A stretch of DNA of 31,834 nucleotides from an uncultured Oxalobacter sp. (GTDB lineage: Bacteria > Pseudomonadota > Gammaproteobacteria > Burkholderiales > Burkholderiaceae_D): NCBI GenBank assembly GCA_934270705.1, contig CAKQQG010000013.1:1-31834 (forward strand). The letters run 5' to 3'. Made by a program: the position numbers and the translations under genes. This document shows, piece by piece, positions 9,382 through 18,271 of the stretch (position 1 is its first letter; each line of letters starts with the position of its first letter). The notes under the pieces were generated by a model. That model was not told where the DNA came from. It ran no database searches and saw only the letters and a program-made list of their open reading frames with translations.

Positions 9382-9929
9382 CGTTTTTTCCCCTGATGTT
9401 GCCCTTTGGTTCCGGACGTGGTTTTCTTCTGCTCGCGTTCTTCCTTGAGGAGTTTTTTCTTGATGCGGTTGCGTTTCATCGGTGAAAGATAATCGACGAA
9501 TACGCGTCCCTTGAGATGGTCGATTTCATGCTGGATGCAAACGGCCAGCAGTCCATCGGCATCGGTTTCGAAACTGTTTCCGTCTGCATCGAAGGCGCGT
9601 ACCCTGACCTGGGCGGGACGCTCGATTTCGTCATAAATGCCTGGCAAAGACAGACAGCCTTCCTCGAACCGTTTTTTTTCCTCGCTGGCACTGATGATTT
9701 CCGGGTTGATGAAAACGCGCAGTTCATCCCGTTTTTCCGATATATCGATCACAACGATTTGCTGGTGGACATTGATTTGGGGGGCTGCCAGACCGACGCC
9801 CGGCGCTTCGTACATGGTTTGCGCCATATCCTGAACCAGTGTTTTCAAGTCGGCATCGAATCGGACAACGGGTTTGGAAGGCTTCAGAAGACGGGAATCG
9901 GGGTAACGCAGAATCGGTAAACGGGCCAT
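9378..9929 (-). CDS. def: Peptide deformylase
   Basis: Fe(II)/Zn hydrolase that removes the formyl group from nascent peptides. All three class-defining motifs are present: [19 protein letters not shown] (metal-ligand Cys) and QHEIDHLKG (two metal-ligand His and the catalytic Glu). The 183-residue protein has an unusually lysine-rich C-terminal tail (about 25 residues with many K, R, Q) past the normal end of the fold, which could help it bind the ribosome; that is inference. First gene of def-fmt. Its upstream region is shared with dprA and contains a perfect 14-bp palindrome. Confidence 0.97.
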   Translation of the reverse strand: MARLPILRYPDSRLLKPSKPVVRFDADLKTLVQDMAQTMYEAPGVGLAAPQINVHQQIVVIDISEKRDELRVFINPEIISASEEKKRFEEGCLSLPGIYDEIERPAQVRVRAFDADGNSFETDADGLLAVCIQHEIDHLKGRVFVDYLSPMKRNRIKKKLLKEEREQKKTTSGTKGQHQGKKR

Positions 9930-9971
9930 GAGTCTAGTCGGGAGCAGCTGTCAGTCAGGAAATCTTGTCAG

Positions 9972-9985
9972 CAGAAAATTTTCTG
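9972..9985. promoter_or_regulatory. Perfect 14-bp palindrome between def and dprA
   Basis: CAGAAAATTTTCTG is self-complementary over all 14 bases. It sits in the 150-bp divergent gap, 43 bp upstream of the def start. It could be an operator for a dimeric regulator; no family-specific match is claimed. Confidence 0.35.
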
Positions 9986-10092
9986 TGCAGAATCCGGATG
10001 GAATGAATATTTGCATATTGCCGTGTCCGTGAAGGATGCCGGCATATGTATAAAGCTGAAAGTTTAGCATAGCCGTTTTTTATGTGCTGGAC

Positions 10093-11271
10093 ATGACGCC
10101 GTTTTATCCGGTGAAGTCTGATTTGCGGTATGGAAAAGCAAGTGTGAACAAACAGTCAATCTACGATAAAGAAGAGCTGGCGGCATGGATTCGCCTGGTC
10201 ATGACGCCGGGAATCGGTATTCGGACGGCGCACAAGTTGCTGACCGCTTACGGTTTGCCGCAGGATGTTTTCGAAACATCGTACCGGGAATTGCAGCGTA
10301 TCGTTTCGCAACAGATAGCGGATGCCGTGTATGCACCGGTTTCGCCGGCAGTCTCGCGGCAAATCGAACTGACGGAAAAGTGGCTGGAAGAACCCGGCAA
10401 CACGATTTTGACCTTGTCGGACAGCGCTTATCCCGGCACTCTGCTGGAGATATCCGACCCGCCGCTGATGCTGTACGTCAAGGGAAAAAGCGAATTGCTT
10501 TCGTCGAGATCGGTGGCTATCGTCGGAAGCCGCAATGCCACGACACAGGGATGTCTCGATGCAGGTGAATTCGCGGCCTCGCTCAGCGATGCCGGGTTGA
10601 CGGTCGTTTCCGGACTTGCGCTGGGTATCGATGCGGCAGCGCATCGCGGTGCCCTGAAAGGGAAAGGTTCCACCATTGCCGTTATCGGTACGGGGGCGGA
10701 TATGGTTTATCCGGCCAGAAACAGGGAACTGGCGCACCAGATTGCGAGAGAGGGATGCATCGTCAGCGAGTTTCCTCTGGGTACGAAACCACTGGCATCC
10801 AATTTCCCCAGACGCAATCGCGTCATCAGTGGCTTGTCGGCGGGTATTCTCGTCGTCGAGGCAGCTGCCAGATCAGGATCGCTGATCACGGCGCAGACGG
10901 CTATCGAACAGGGGCGTGAGGTATTTGCCGTACCCGGTTCCATTCATTCACCTTTGTCGCGTGGATGTCACGAGCTGATAAGGCAGGGCGCCAAGCTGGT
11001 GGAGACATCGCGTGATATTCTGGAAGAACTGAAGTATTACGATAGCCCGAACAGGGAGGATGTCTGTGTGCAGGTATCCGGCGGTTCTTCGTTGCAGGAT
11101 GATGTTCTGGCGGAAATGGGGTTCGATCCGGTCAATGCGGATACCCTGTGCGAGCGCTGCCAGCTGGACGCCGCGACATTGAATGTCGCGTTGCTTGATC
11201 TGGAAATGGCCGGAAATATCGAATGTCTGCCCGGGGGGCTTTACAGACGTCTGGTGAAGCCGGAGACATGA
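10093..11271 (+). CDS. dprA: DNA-processing protein DprA (Smf)
   Basis: Loads RecA on incoming single-stranded DNA during natural transformation. The order is an N-terminal SAM-like helical region (MTPGIGIRTAHKLL), a Rossmann-like DprA core with AIVGSRNAT, SGLALGIDAAAH, VIGTGADMVYP, FPRRNRVISGLS and GSLITAQTA, and a C-terminal winged-helix (DML1-like) domain after about residue 330. The start is uncertain: a GTG at 10084, ATG at 10093 and GTG at 10144 are in frame, none with a strong ribosome binding site. In many betaproteobacteria a LysM-protein gene precedes dprA and smg follows it; both are absent here. Confidence 0.95.
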   Translation: MTPFYPVKSDLRYGKASVNKQSIYDKEELAAWIRLVMTPGIGIRTAHKLLTAYGLPQDVFETSYRELQRIVSQQIADAVYAPVSPAVSRQIELTEKWLEEPGNTILTLSDSAYPGTLLEISDPPLMLYVKGKSELLSSRSVAIVGSRNATTQGCLDAGEFAASLSDAGLTVVSGLALGIDAAAHRGALKGKGSTIAVIGTGADMVYPARNRELAHQIAREGCIVSEFPLGTKPLASNFPRRNRVISGLSAGILVVEAAARSGSLITAQTAIEQGREVFAVPGSIHSPLSRGCHELIRQGAKLVETSRDILEELKYYDSPNREDVCVQVSGGSSLQDDVLAEMGFDPVNADTLCERCQLDAATLNVALLDLEMAGNIECLPGGLYRRLVKPET

Positions 11272-11488
11272 CGGTTGTACGGCGGTATCCGGTGGCCGTG
11301 CAGGATGATGCACGTTTGTCAGGCTCGCTGTTGGGAAAAAATGAAAATTGCCGTTTTTCTTTCTGCACATTGAATCGTCCGCTTGCAGTGTGCACCATTC
11401 TCACATTATCATTTTCCGCTCTGTTTGCTGATGTTTCTGTGCAAAATACAGGTATTACTGAATTTCATTATTTACGCATTTCGTTTGT

Positions 11489-14116
11489 ATGACCAAAACA
11501 CTCATCATCGCCGAAAAACCGTCTGTCGCTAATGACATTGCGAAAAGTCTCGGCGGATTTACCAAAGAGGGTGATTATTTCGAGTCGGATCAATATGTCC
11601 TGACGTCGGCAGTCGGGCACCTTCTGGAAATCAGGGCTCCTGAAGAGTATGAGGTCAAGCGCGGAAAGTGGAGCTTCGCCAATTTGCCTGTCATTCCGCC
11701 GCATTTTGCGCTGGAACCTATTGCCAAAACCGAGTCGCGCCTGAAGTTGCTGGGAAAACTGATCCGCCGCAAGGATATTTCGACAATCGTCAATGCATGC
11801 GACGCGGGCCGCGAAGGCGAGCTGATTTTCAGGTTGATCGCCCAATATACCAAGGCAAAACAGCCGGTCAAACGGTTGTGGTTGCAATCCATGACGCCGT
11901 CGGCGATACGGGACGGCTTCAGGCATTTGCGGGATGACGAGGAAATGCTGCCTCTGGCGAGGGCGGCAAGGAGCCGTTCCGAAGCCGATTGGCTGATCGG
12001 GATCAACGGTACGAGAGCCATGACGGCCTTCAATTCAAAGGAGGGCGGTTTTTTTCTGACGACTGTGGGACGTGTCCAGACGCCGACTCTGTCGATCGTG
12101 GTTCAGCGCGAGGAAAAAATCAAGAATTTCGTCGCAAGGGATTATTGGGAAGTACGCGCGGAATTTTCTTGCGCACAAGGAGTTTATGAAGGGCGTTGGA
12201 CCGATCGGCATTTCAGGAAAGACGAAAACGATCCTGAAAAAAGGGCAGAACGCTTGTGGAGCCGTGCCGATGCCGAGGCCATCGTTTCGGCATGCTCAGG
12301 CCAAAACGGAACGGTGACGGAGGAATTGAAACCGACGACATCCATGTCGCCGGCATTGTTCGATCTGACCAGTCTGCAACGTGAAGCCAATGCGCGTTTC
12401 GGATTTTCGGCCAAGAATACGCTGGCGCTGGCACAGGCCCTGTACGAAAGGCACAAGGTGCTGACATATCCGCGAACGGATTCACGTCATTTGCCGGAAG
12501 ATTATCTGCAAACGAGCATGCAGACGCTGGAAAGTCTGGCCGGACGTGCCGACTATCAGCCTTATGCGTCCCAGATTCTGGAAAAACACTGGGTCAAACC
12601 GAACAAGCGGATTTTCGACAACACGAAAATATCGGATCACTTCGCCATCATTCCGACGACGCAGTTGCCGAAAAGCCTGTCCGAGCCGGAGCAGAAATTG
12701 TACGATCTGGTCGCGCGCCGGTTCATGGCTGTGTTTTTCCCTGCCGCCGAGTTTCTGGTCACGACACGGTTTACCGAAGTCGCGGGACATTGTTTCAGGA
12801 GCGAGGGGCGTATCATGACCCGACCGGGCTGGCTGGCCGTTTACGGCAAGGAAGCTCCGGTATCAGGGCGACAGGGTGACAACGATCGTCTGCTGGTTCC
12901 GGTCGCTCCTGGAGAAACAGTGATGACCGACAAGGTCATGGTCGATGAGCTGGTCACGAAACCGCCGGCACGCTATACCGAAGCGACCCTGCTTTCCGCC
13001 ATGGAAGGGGCGGGGAAACTGGTGGATGACGAATTGCGTGAAGCCATGAAAGGCAAGGGGCTGGGAACGCCGGCTACCCGTGCAGCCATTATCGAAGGGT
13101 TGCTGGGAGAAAAATATCTTTTGCGTGAAGGAAGGGAATTGATCCCGACGCCCAAGGCTTTCCAGTTAATGACCTTGCTTAAAGGGCTCGGAGTCAAGGA
13201 GCTGACGTTGCCGGAATTGACGGGCGAATGGGAGTTCAAGCTGGCGCAGATGGAGCGGGGGCAGATCAGCCGTGAAGAATTCATGGAGCAGATCGCCCAA
13301 ATGGCGCAGGTCATCGTCAAGCGCGCCAAGGAATACGATGAGGATACGATTCCGGGTGATTATGCGACCTTGCAAACGCCTTGCCCGAAGTGTGGTGGCG
13401 AAATCCGTGAAAATTACCGCCGGTTCGCCTGCACGCAGTGCGATTTCTCCATCAGCAAGACACCGGGAAGCCGGCAGTTTTCCATACCGGAAGTCGAGGA
13501 ACTGATCAAAAACGGACAAATTGGTCCCTTGCAGGGCTTCCGGTCGAAAACGGGACGTCCGTTCGCCGCGATCCTCAAAATCGTTCCGGATACGGAAAAA
13601 GACAATTTCAAGCTGGAATTCGACTTCGGTCAGCCCAAAGAGGAAGACGATGCGGAAGTTGCGGATTTTTCGGGCAAGACTCCGCTGGGAGAGTGTCCGA
13701 AATGTCATGGAAAGGTTTATGAATCCGGTTTGTCTTATGTGTGCGAACATGCCGTCGCAAAGCCGAAAACTTGTGATTTCAGAAGTGGACGGATTATTCT
13801 CCAGCAGGAAATCGTGCCTGAACAGATGGCGAAGTTGCTGAAAGAAGGACAGACCGATTTGTTGGCCGGTTTCGTTTCACAGCGGACGCACAGGCCTTTC
13901 AAGGCATATCTTGCACTGGACAAGGACGGCAAGGTCAGTTTCAAGTTCGACGAAACGACAGGCAAGGCGGCATCTGCACGGAGAAAGACGACATCTTCCA
14001 CAGCCGCGAAAAAAACGGAAACCGGGAAAACGGCTTCGACACGCAAGACAGCCTCCGGCAAAACGGCTGGCAGGAAAAAAGCCGTCAAGAAGGAAACGAC
14101 AGGTGGCAATGCATAA
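11489..14116 (+). CDS. topB: DNA topoisomerase III (TopB) with C-terminal zinc fingers and basic tail
   Basis: Type IA topoisomerase that decatenates and relaxes DNA. The TOPRIM domain starts the protein (LIIAEKPSVA, then the acidic NACDAGREGELI). The catalytic tyrosine is Y327 in LTYPRTDSR, matching Y328 of E. coli TopB. At 875 aa it is much longer than the E. coli enzyme (653). The extra part carries two cysteine clusters (from about residues 632 and 736), each followed by a topoisomerase C-terminal repeat (GFRSKTGRPF and GFVSQRTHRPF), and ends in a histone-H1-like Lys/Ala/Thr tail. This long form is common in betaproteobacteria. It begins 217 bp after dprA, without a Shine-Dalgarno sequence, and ends in a strong terminator. 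Confidence 0.95.
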   Translation: MTKTLIIAEKPSVANDIAKSLGGFTKEGDYFESDQYVLTSAVGHLLEIRAPEEYEVKRGKWSFANLPVIPPHFALEPIAKTESRLKLLGKLIRRKDISTIVNACDAGREGELIFRLIAQYTKAKQPVKRLWLQSMTPSAIRDGFRHLRDDEEMLPLARAARSRSEADWLIGINGTRAMTAFNSKEGGFFLTTVGRVQTPTLSIVVQREEKIKNFVARDYWEVRAEFSCAQGVYEGRWTDRHFRKDENDPEKRAERLWSRADAEAIVSACSGQNGTVTEELKPTTSMSPALFDLTSLQREANARFGFSAKNTLALAQALYERHKVLTYPRTDSRHLPEDYLQTSMQTLESLAGRADYQPYASQILEKHWVKPNKRIFDNTKISDHFAIIPTTQLPKSLSEPEQKLYDLVARRFMAVFFPAAEFLVTTRFTEVAGHCFRSEGRIMTRPGWLAVYGKEAPVSGRQGDNDRLLVPVAPGETVMTDKVMVDELVTKPPARYTEATLLSAMEGAGKLVDDELREAMKGKGLGTPATRAAIIEGLLGEKYLLREGRELIPTPKAFQLMTLLKGLGVKELTLPELTGEWEFKLAQMERGQISREEFMEQIAQMAQVIVKRAKEYDEDTIPGDYATLQTPCPKCGGEIRENYRRFACTQCDFSISKTPGSRQFSIPEVEELIKNGQIGPLQGFRSKTGRPFAAILKIVPDTEKDNFKLEFDFGQPKEEDDAEVADFSGKTPLGECPKCHGKVYESGLSYVCEHAVAKPKTCDFRSGRIILQQEIVPEQMAKLLKEGQTDLLAGFVSQRTHRPFKAYLALDKDGKVSFKFDETTGKAASARRKTTSSTAAKKTETGKTASTRKTASGKTAGRKKAVKKETTGGNA

Positions 14117-14140
14117 CCGTGTGTGACGTACCAGAACACG

Positions 14141-14168
14141 AAAAAAGGAGGCGAAAGCCTCCTTTTTT
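14141..14168. terminator. Bidirectional rho-independent terminator between topB and an aldo/keto reductase gene
   Basis: A perfect 12-bp stem (AAAAAAGGAGGC with GCCTCCTTTTTT) closed by a GAAA tetraloop on the plus strand. It has T-runs on both strands and sits between two convergent genes, so it can stop transcription from either side. Confidence 0.92.
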
Positions 14169-14186
14169 GTATGTGGCGCGACCGGA

Positions 14187-15224
14187 TCAGCGATGTCCGA
14201 GTACAGGATGCGGCTGGTACGGTTTTTCCAGTTCTGCGATATCTTCGTCGGAAAGTTTGACGGAGACGGCAGAGATGGCTTCATCAAGCTGGTACAGCTT
14301 GGATGCACCGATGATCGGAGCGGTCACCCCCTTGTGCAGCAACCATGAATAAGCGACTTGCGCATTGGAGAGTCCGAGCCGTTTGGCGACCCGTGAGAGG
14401 GCGTTGACGACATCGAAATCTGCTTCGGAATAGAAAACGCGTAATGCCATTTCGTCTGTTTTTGCACGAGAAGTGGCGGAATTGTTTTTCGATGTATCCC
14501 GATCGTCAGGTTTGCGATTGCCAGCCAGAAAGCCGCGAGCCAAGGGGCTCCAGGGAATCAGACCGATTCCCTGATCCTTGCAAAGCGGAATCATTTCCCG
14601 TTCTTCTTCACGGTAGGCCAGATTGTAATGATTCTGCATGGAGATAAAGCGGGACCAGTTGTGTTCACGTGCGATTTGCTGGGCCTTGGCGAATTGCCAT
14701 GCCCACATGCTGGATGCGCCGATATAGCGTACCTTGCCGGAACGGACGACATCGTTTAGCGCTTCCATCGTTTCCTCGATCGGTGTCGAGGGATCCCAGC
14801 GGTGTATCTGGTAGAGGTCGATATAATCTGTTCCCAACCGTTTCAGCGAAGCATCCACGGCAGAGAAAATATGCTTTCTTGACAATCCGCTGGTGTTCGG
14901 CGGGATGGCCGATGCATTGGCAGAAGCTGCATCTGCCGTGATATCGTCGGAAACATGGAAATAGACCTTGGTGGCGATGATGATTTCATCGCGTCTGGCA
15001 TATTCTTTCAACAACTTTCCGGTCAGGACTTCGGACAGTCCGTTGGAATACAGATTCGCCGTGTCGAAGAAGTTGATGCCGGCGTCGATTGCACGCCGGA
15101 TGAACGGGCGAGAGGCTGCGCGGTCCAGAACCCAGGGACGCCATTTGGGGGAACCATAGGTCATCATCCCCAGACAGATCCGGGAAACTTTCAATCCGCT
15201 TGATCCAAGATTGACGTATTCCAT
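14187..15224 (-). CDS. Aldo/keto reductase (YajO/AKR11-like)
   Basis: A 345-residue NADPH-dependent oxidoreductase. The catalytic tetrad is D54 and Y59 (FFDTANLY), K86 (IATK) and H141 (YQIHRWD). IIGASKLYQLDEA near the C-terminus is the cofactor-binding segment of the larger, Kv-beta-like AKRs. It resembles E. coli YajO, which has been linked to 1-deoxyxylulose-5-phosphate/thiamine metabolism, but the substrate here is not known. The start has AAGGAT eight bases upstream. It begins 14 bp after the response-regulator stop, so it is probably the last gene of the ntrY-ntrX transcript. It has only about 280 aa of shared fold with the other reductase at 7.0 kb and is not a recent copy. Confidence 0.92.
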   Translation of the reverse strand: MEYVNLGSSGLKVSRICLGMMTYGSPKWRPWVLDRAASRPFIRRAIDAGINFFDTANLYSNGLSEVLTGKLLKEYARRDEIIIATKVYFHVSDDITADAASANASAIPPNTSGLSRKHIFSAVDASLKRLGTDYIDLYQIHRWDPSTPIEETMEALNDVVRSGKVRYIGASSMWAWQFAKAQQIAREHNWSRFISMQNHYNLAYREEEREMIPLCKDQGIGLIPWSPLARGFLAGNRKPDDRDTSKNNSATSRAKTDEMALRVFYSEADFDVVNALSRVAKRLGLSNAQVAYSWLLHKGVTAPIIGASKLYQLDEAISAVSVKLSDEDIAELEKPYQPHPVLGHR

Positions 15225-15238
15225 CAGTAGATCCTTTC

Positions 15239-15943
15239 TTAATGGTGTTTCTTTGATGTCTTGACAGGTTCGACACCCAGTTGTTTCAGTTTGCGGTAAA
15301 GATGGGTGCGTTCCAGTCCCGTTTTTTCCGCGACGCGTGTCATGCTGCCGCCTTCCTGTGCCAGGTGATGTTCGAAATAAAGACGTTCGAACATATCGCG
15401 TGCCTCACGCAGTGGCAAGTCGAATGAAAGCATGGATGCGTCGATGGTATTGGACGATGCGACGATATTGACTTGCGTTTGTATCGGCAAGGTGCCTGTA
15501 ACGGGGGAGACGGTTCGTGTCTCTCCCATGACTGCGTTGTGCTGAACCATCGTAACGGAAGTCGGCCTGTTTCTTTCCTGATTGCGTGCCAGGCCTTGCT
15601 GGACCGCCTGAAGCAGTTTCTGAAGTGCGATCGGTTTCTCAAGAAAATTCATGGCTCCGATACGTGTAGCCTCGACGGCGGTATCGATGGTGGCATGTCC
15701 GGACATCATGATGACCGGCATGGTCAGGTAACCGTCACGTTGCCATTCCTTGAGCAGGGTAACGCCATCGGTGTCGGGCATCCAGATGTCCAGCAAGACC
15801 AGATCGGGCGTTTCTGCGGCACGTGCCTCACGTGCCTGTTGTGCGTTTTCTGCGGTTTGTACGACGTGCCCTTCATCGGACAAAATTTCCGACAACAGTT
15901 CACGTATTCCCATTTCATCGTCGACGACCAGAATATTTGCCAT
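15239..15943 (-). CDS. NtrX-like response regulator without an AAA+ domain (receiver + Fis-type HTH)
   Basis: A 234-residue response regulator, probably phosphorylated by the NtrY-like kinase encoded just upstream. The receiver domain (1-120) has acidic residues D8/D9, phospho-acceptor D52 in LVLLDIWMPDTDG, S81 and K103 (NFLEKP). After a low-complexity linker (about 120-170), a Fis-like helix-turn-helix fills the C-terminus (SMTRVAEKTGLERTHLYRKLKQLGV), as in NtrC/NtrX. The central sigma-54-activating AAA+ domain is absent, so it cannot be a classic sigma-54 activator; it has the layout of RegA/PrrA-type regulators. It starts 31 bp after the ntrY stop. Target genes are unknown. Confidence 0.9.
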   Translation of the reverse strand: MANILVVDDEMGIRELLSEILSDEGHVVQTAENAQQAREARAAETPDLVLLDIWMPDTDGVTLLKEWQRDGYLTMPVIMMSGHATIDTAVEATRIGAMNFLEKPIALQKLLQAVQQGLARNQERNRPTSVTMVQHNAVMGETRTVSPVTGTLPIQTQVNIVASSNTIDASMLSFDLPLREARDMFERLYFEHHLAQEGGSMTRVAEKTGLERTHLYRKLKQLGVEPVKTSKKHH

Positions 15944-15974
15944 ATTTTAAATCTTGAATATTGTTGTTCCGTTG

Positions 15975-18260
15975 CTATCCAGCAGACCGGACCTGCCTGT
16001 TTTCGGGCGAGGCCAGTTGCAGGAACAGAATCGAAACTTTTGCTCCATTGGTATCGGTTCGATTTTGCACGTCAATACGACCGCCATGTTCCTCAACAAT
16101 TTTCTTGACCACAGCCATACCCAAGCCGGTGCCGCGTTCTTTTGTCGTGATGTAAGGCTCGAAGATGCGTGCCATTATTTTTTGTGCGAACCCGGGTCCA
16201 TTATCCATGACAGAAAGTCGGACTGCAATGCAGATTTTGCCCGAAGCATTCTGGTAATGGACTTTTTCGGTGATTAATTCGATGCTAGGCGTATAGTGTT
16301 CACGATTTTGCACTTCACTGACAGCGTCCTGTGCATTCTGGAGCAAGTTGTGAATGACTTGTCGCAACTGGGTTTCGTCCCCCATGATATCGGGCAGTTG
16401 GGTATCCAGACGGGTATGGACGATTTCATGCGAGTCGTCTCCCGCATAAAGATGCACGATATCTTCCACGAGTGCATTGAGATTCAACGGTTTCAGAAAG
16501 GCCGGCGGGGTCTTTGCAAAATTCCGGAAGTCGTTAACCATCTGTTTCATGGATGTAACCTGATTGACGATCGTGTCGGTGCTCTTTTTCAGGATCGCAG
16601 CATCCTGTTCGGACAGCCTGTCGTGCAGTTTCATTTGCAACCGTTCTGCCGAAAGCTGGATAGGCGTCAGGGGATTCTTGATTTCATGCGCCAGCCTGCG
16701 AGCGACTTCGCCCCATGCGATGGAGCGTTGTGCTGAAATGACTTCGGTAATGTCGTCGAAAACGACGATATAACGGTTCTCATGGTTGACCAGATGGGAT
16801 GAACCCCGTGCCAGCAAAGTGATGTCCGATTCGTTCGGTTTGTCGGGATCATGGGCGATCTCGATTTGCTGTTGCCAGTGAAAATCGGTAGCATGGTCAT
16901 TGGCTGCCGCCTGTGCGGAAAATTCGGAGAATGCTTTTGTGATAGTGCCGAAAAAGTCAGCCAGTCCACTGATTTCAGACAGTTTTTTGCCGATAAGCGG
17001 TGTCAGGTCGTGCCGCAGGATCCGTGCGACAGGTGCATTGCATCCGACCAGTCGGAATTCGTGATCGAGCACGATCACGCCGGCGGACATATTGGCCAGT
17101 ACCGATTCGAGATAAACCTTGGCTGCTTCCAGATCGGCGCGGCTTTTTTCAGCCTGTGCGCGTGCTTCGGCAAGCTGGTGGGTCATGGCGTTGAAAGACT
17201 GGGTCAGTGTCCCCAGTTCATCGTTGCTGGAAACGATAGGGCGCGGCGAGAGGTTGCCTTCCGAAACCGCTTTCGTTCCTTGTGCCAGTAACAGCAGGGG
17301 GCGAGCCAGATTGGATGCGATCTGGAAGGCGCTGGCAATCGCGCCGAAAATAGCCAGAAGCAGTGTCAGCGACAGTGTGACGATATAAATTTTGCGCAAT
17401 CCTGAGCGGGACAGGGAGCGGATCTGGTATTCGCTGTATGCCGCACGCAGCGCTTCCGCATTGTTGGCCAGATTGGCAGGCATTTTTTGCAACATCTGGA
17501 GATAATGCGGGTCGTTTTGCAGGGAGATCGACAGACTGGGTACCGGTATGGGAACAATGACGCGAATGATCAGATCGGCTTCCTGATGGTCCGTTGTGGA
17601 AGGGTCGTCGATTTCTCCCTCGATGGCGGAATAATGCGAAGTCATCCGCAGCTGGCGCAAAATGGCCGGTGAGGGAAGATCGGGGACAAGTGTGGTATCA
17701 ACGGAGCCGGAAGATGCGATCAGGTGTCCCTTGCCATTGACGATGACGGCTTCGATACCGTCCTTGTCATTTCGGAAACGGGTCAGCAAAAGCGTTTGTT
17801 CCGACAGGGACTGGCCTGACAGTTCATTGGCGAGCCGGTTTGCCTGGACCGTCAGGTTTTCACGTGACGTATCGAGAATGGACTGTGCCAGTTTGACGCC
17901 GGAATCCAGAGCGGATTCGACACGGACATCGAACCATGATTCGATCGAGCGTGAAACGAATTGTACGGAAACGATGTAGATGACAGCACCCGGCAATATC
18001 CCCATCAATGCGAAAAGAAGCACCAGCCGGGTCATCAGTTTCGAGCCGAACTTGCCGCGTCTGTACCGGTTATAGAGCCGGATGAGCATCCATACGACCA
18101 GTATCAGCAAGGCTGCTGCGACCAGAATGTTCCCGCCGACCAGCCAGGAATAGTTTCGCTCGAAGAATTCGGAGTTTTCAGAGGCGGACGCAAGCAGGAA
18201 AAGCAGAATGCTCATCACGGCGCCGCCGACGATCCACAGATAACGTAAAACGCGGTTCAC
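15975..18260 (-). CDS. NtrY-like membrane sensor histidine kinase
   Basis: A 761-residue inner-membrane kinase. Membrane segments lie near residues 7-26, 38-62, 79-103 and 291-317, with an external sensor region of about 190 residues between the last two. The NtrY-type pattern follows: HAMP (about 315-370), a PAS domain (about 378-500), HisKA with phospho-acceptor H525 in RLAHEIKNPLTP, and HATPase with DNGPGF and GTGLGMAVVKKIVEEHGG. The start is a GTG at 18260, 11 bp after the DUF4390 stop, without a clear ribosome binding site. Context (rsmB-DUF4390-kinase-regulator) is a recurrent betaproteobacterial arrangement. The signal sensed is unknown; in other bacteria NtrY/NtrX respond to nitrogen or redox state. 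Confidence 0.93.
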   Translation of the reverse strand: MNRVLRYLWIVGGAVMSILLFLLASASENSEFFERNYSWLVGGNILVAAALLILVVWMLIRLYNRYRRGKFGSKLMTRLVLLFALMGILPGAVIYIVSVQFVSRSIESWFDVRVESALDSGVKLAQSILDTSRENLTVQANRLANELSGQSLSEQTLLLTRFRNDKDGIEAVIVNGKGHLIASSGSVDTTLVPDLPSPAILRQLRMTSHYSAIEGEIDDPSTTDHQEADLIIRVIVPIPVPSLSISLQNDPHYLQMLQKMPANLANNAEALRAAYSEYQIRSLSRSGLRKIYIVTLSLTLLLAIFGAIASAFQIASNLARPLLLLAQGTKAVSEGNLSPRPIVSSNDELGTLTQSFNAMTHQLAEARAQAEKSRADLEAAKVYLESVLANMSAGVIVLDHEFRLVGCNAPVARILRHDLTPLIGKKLSEISGLADFFGTITKAFSEFSAQAAANDHATDFHWQQQIEIAHDPDKPNESDITLLARGSSHLVNHENRYIVVFDDITEVISAQRSIAWGEVARRLAHEIKNPLTPIQLSAERLQMKLHDRLSEQDAAILKKSTDTIVNQVTSMKQMVNDFRNFAKTPPAFLKPLNLNALVEDIVHLYAGDDSHEIVHTRLDTQLPDIMGDETQLRQVIHNLLQNAQDAVSEVQNREHYTPSIELITEKVHYQNASGKICIAVRLSVMDNGPGFAQKIMARIFEPYITTKERGTGLGMAVVKKIVEEHGGRIDVQNRTDTNGAKVSILFLQLASPENRQVRSAG

Positions 18261-18271
18261 TTTTGTTTCGG

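Noticed and set aside
7020..15224. The two aldo/keto reductase genes as a recent duplication
   Set aside because: They belong to different AKR subgroups, differ in length (277 and 345 aa) and share only the catalytic residues and fold.
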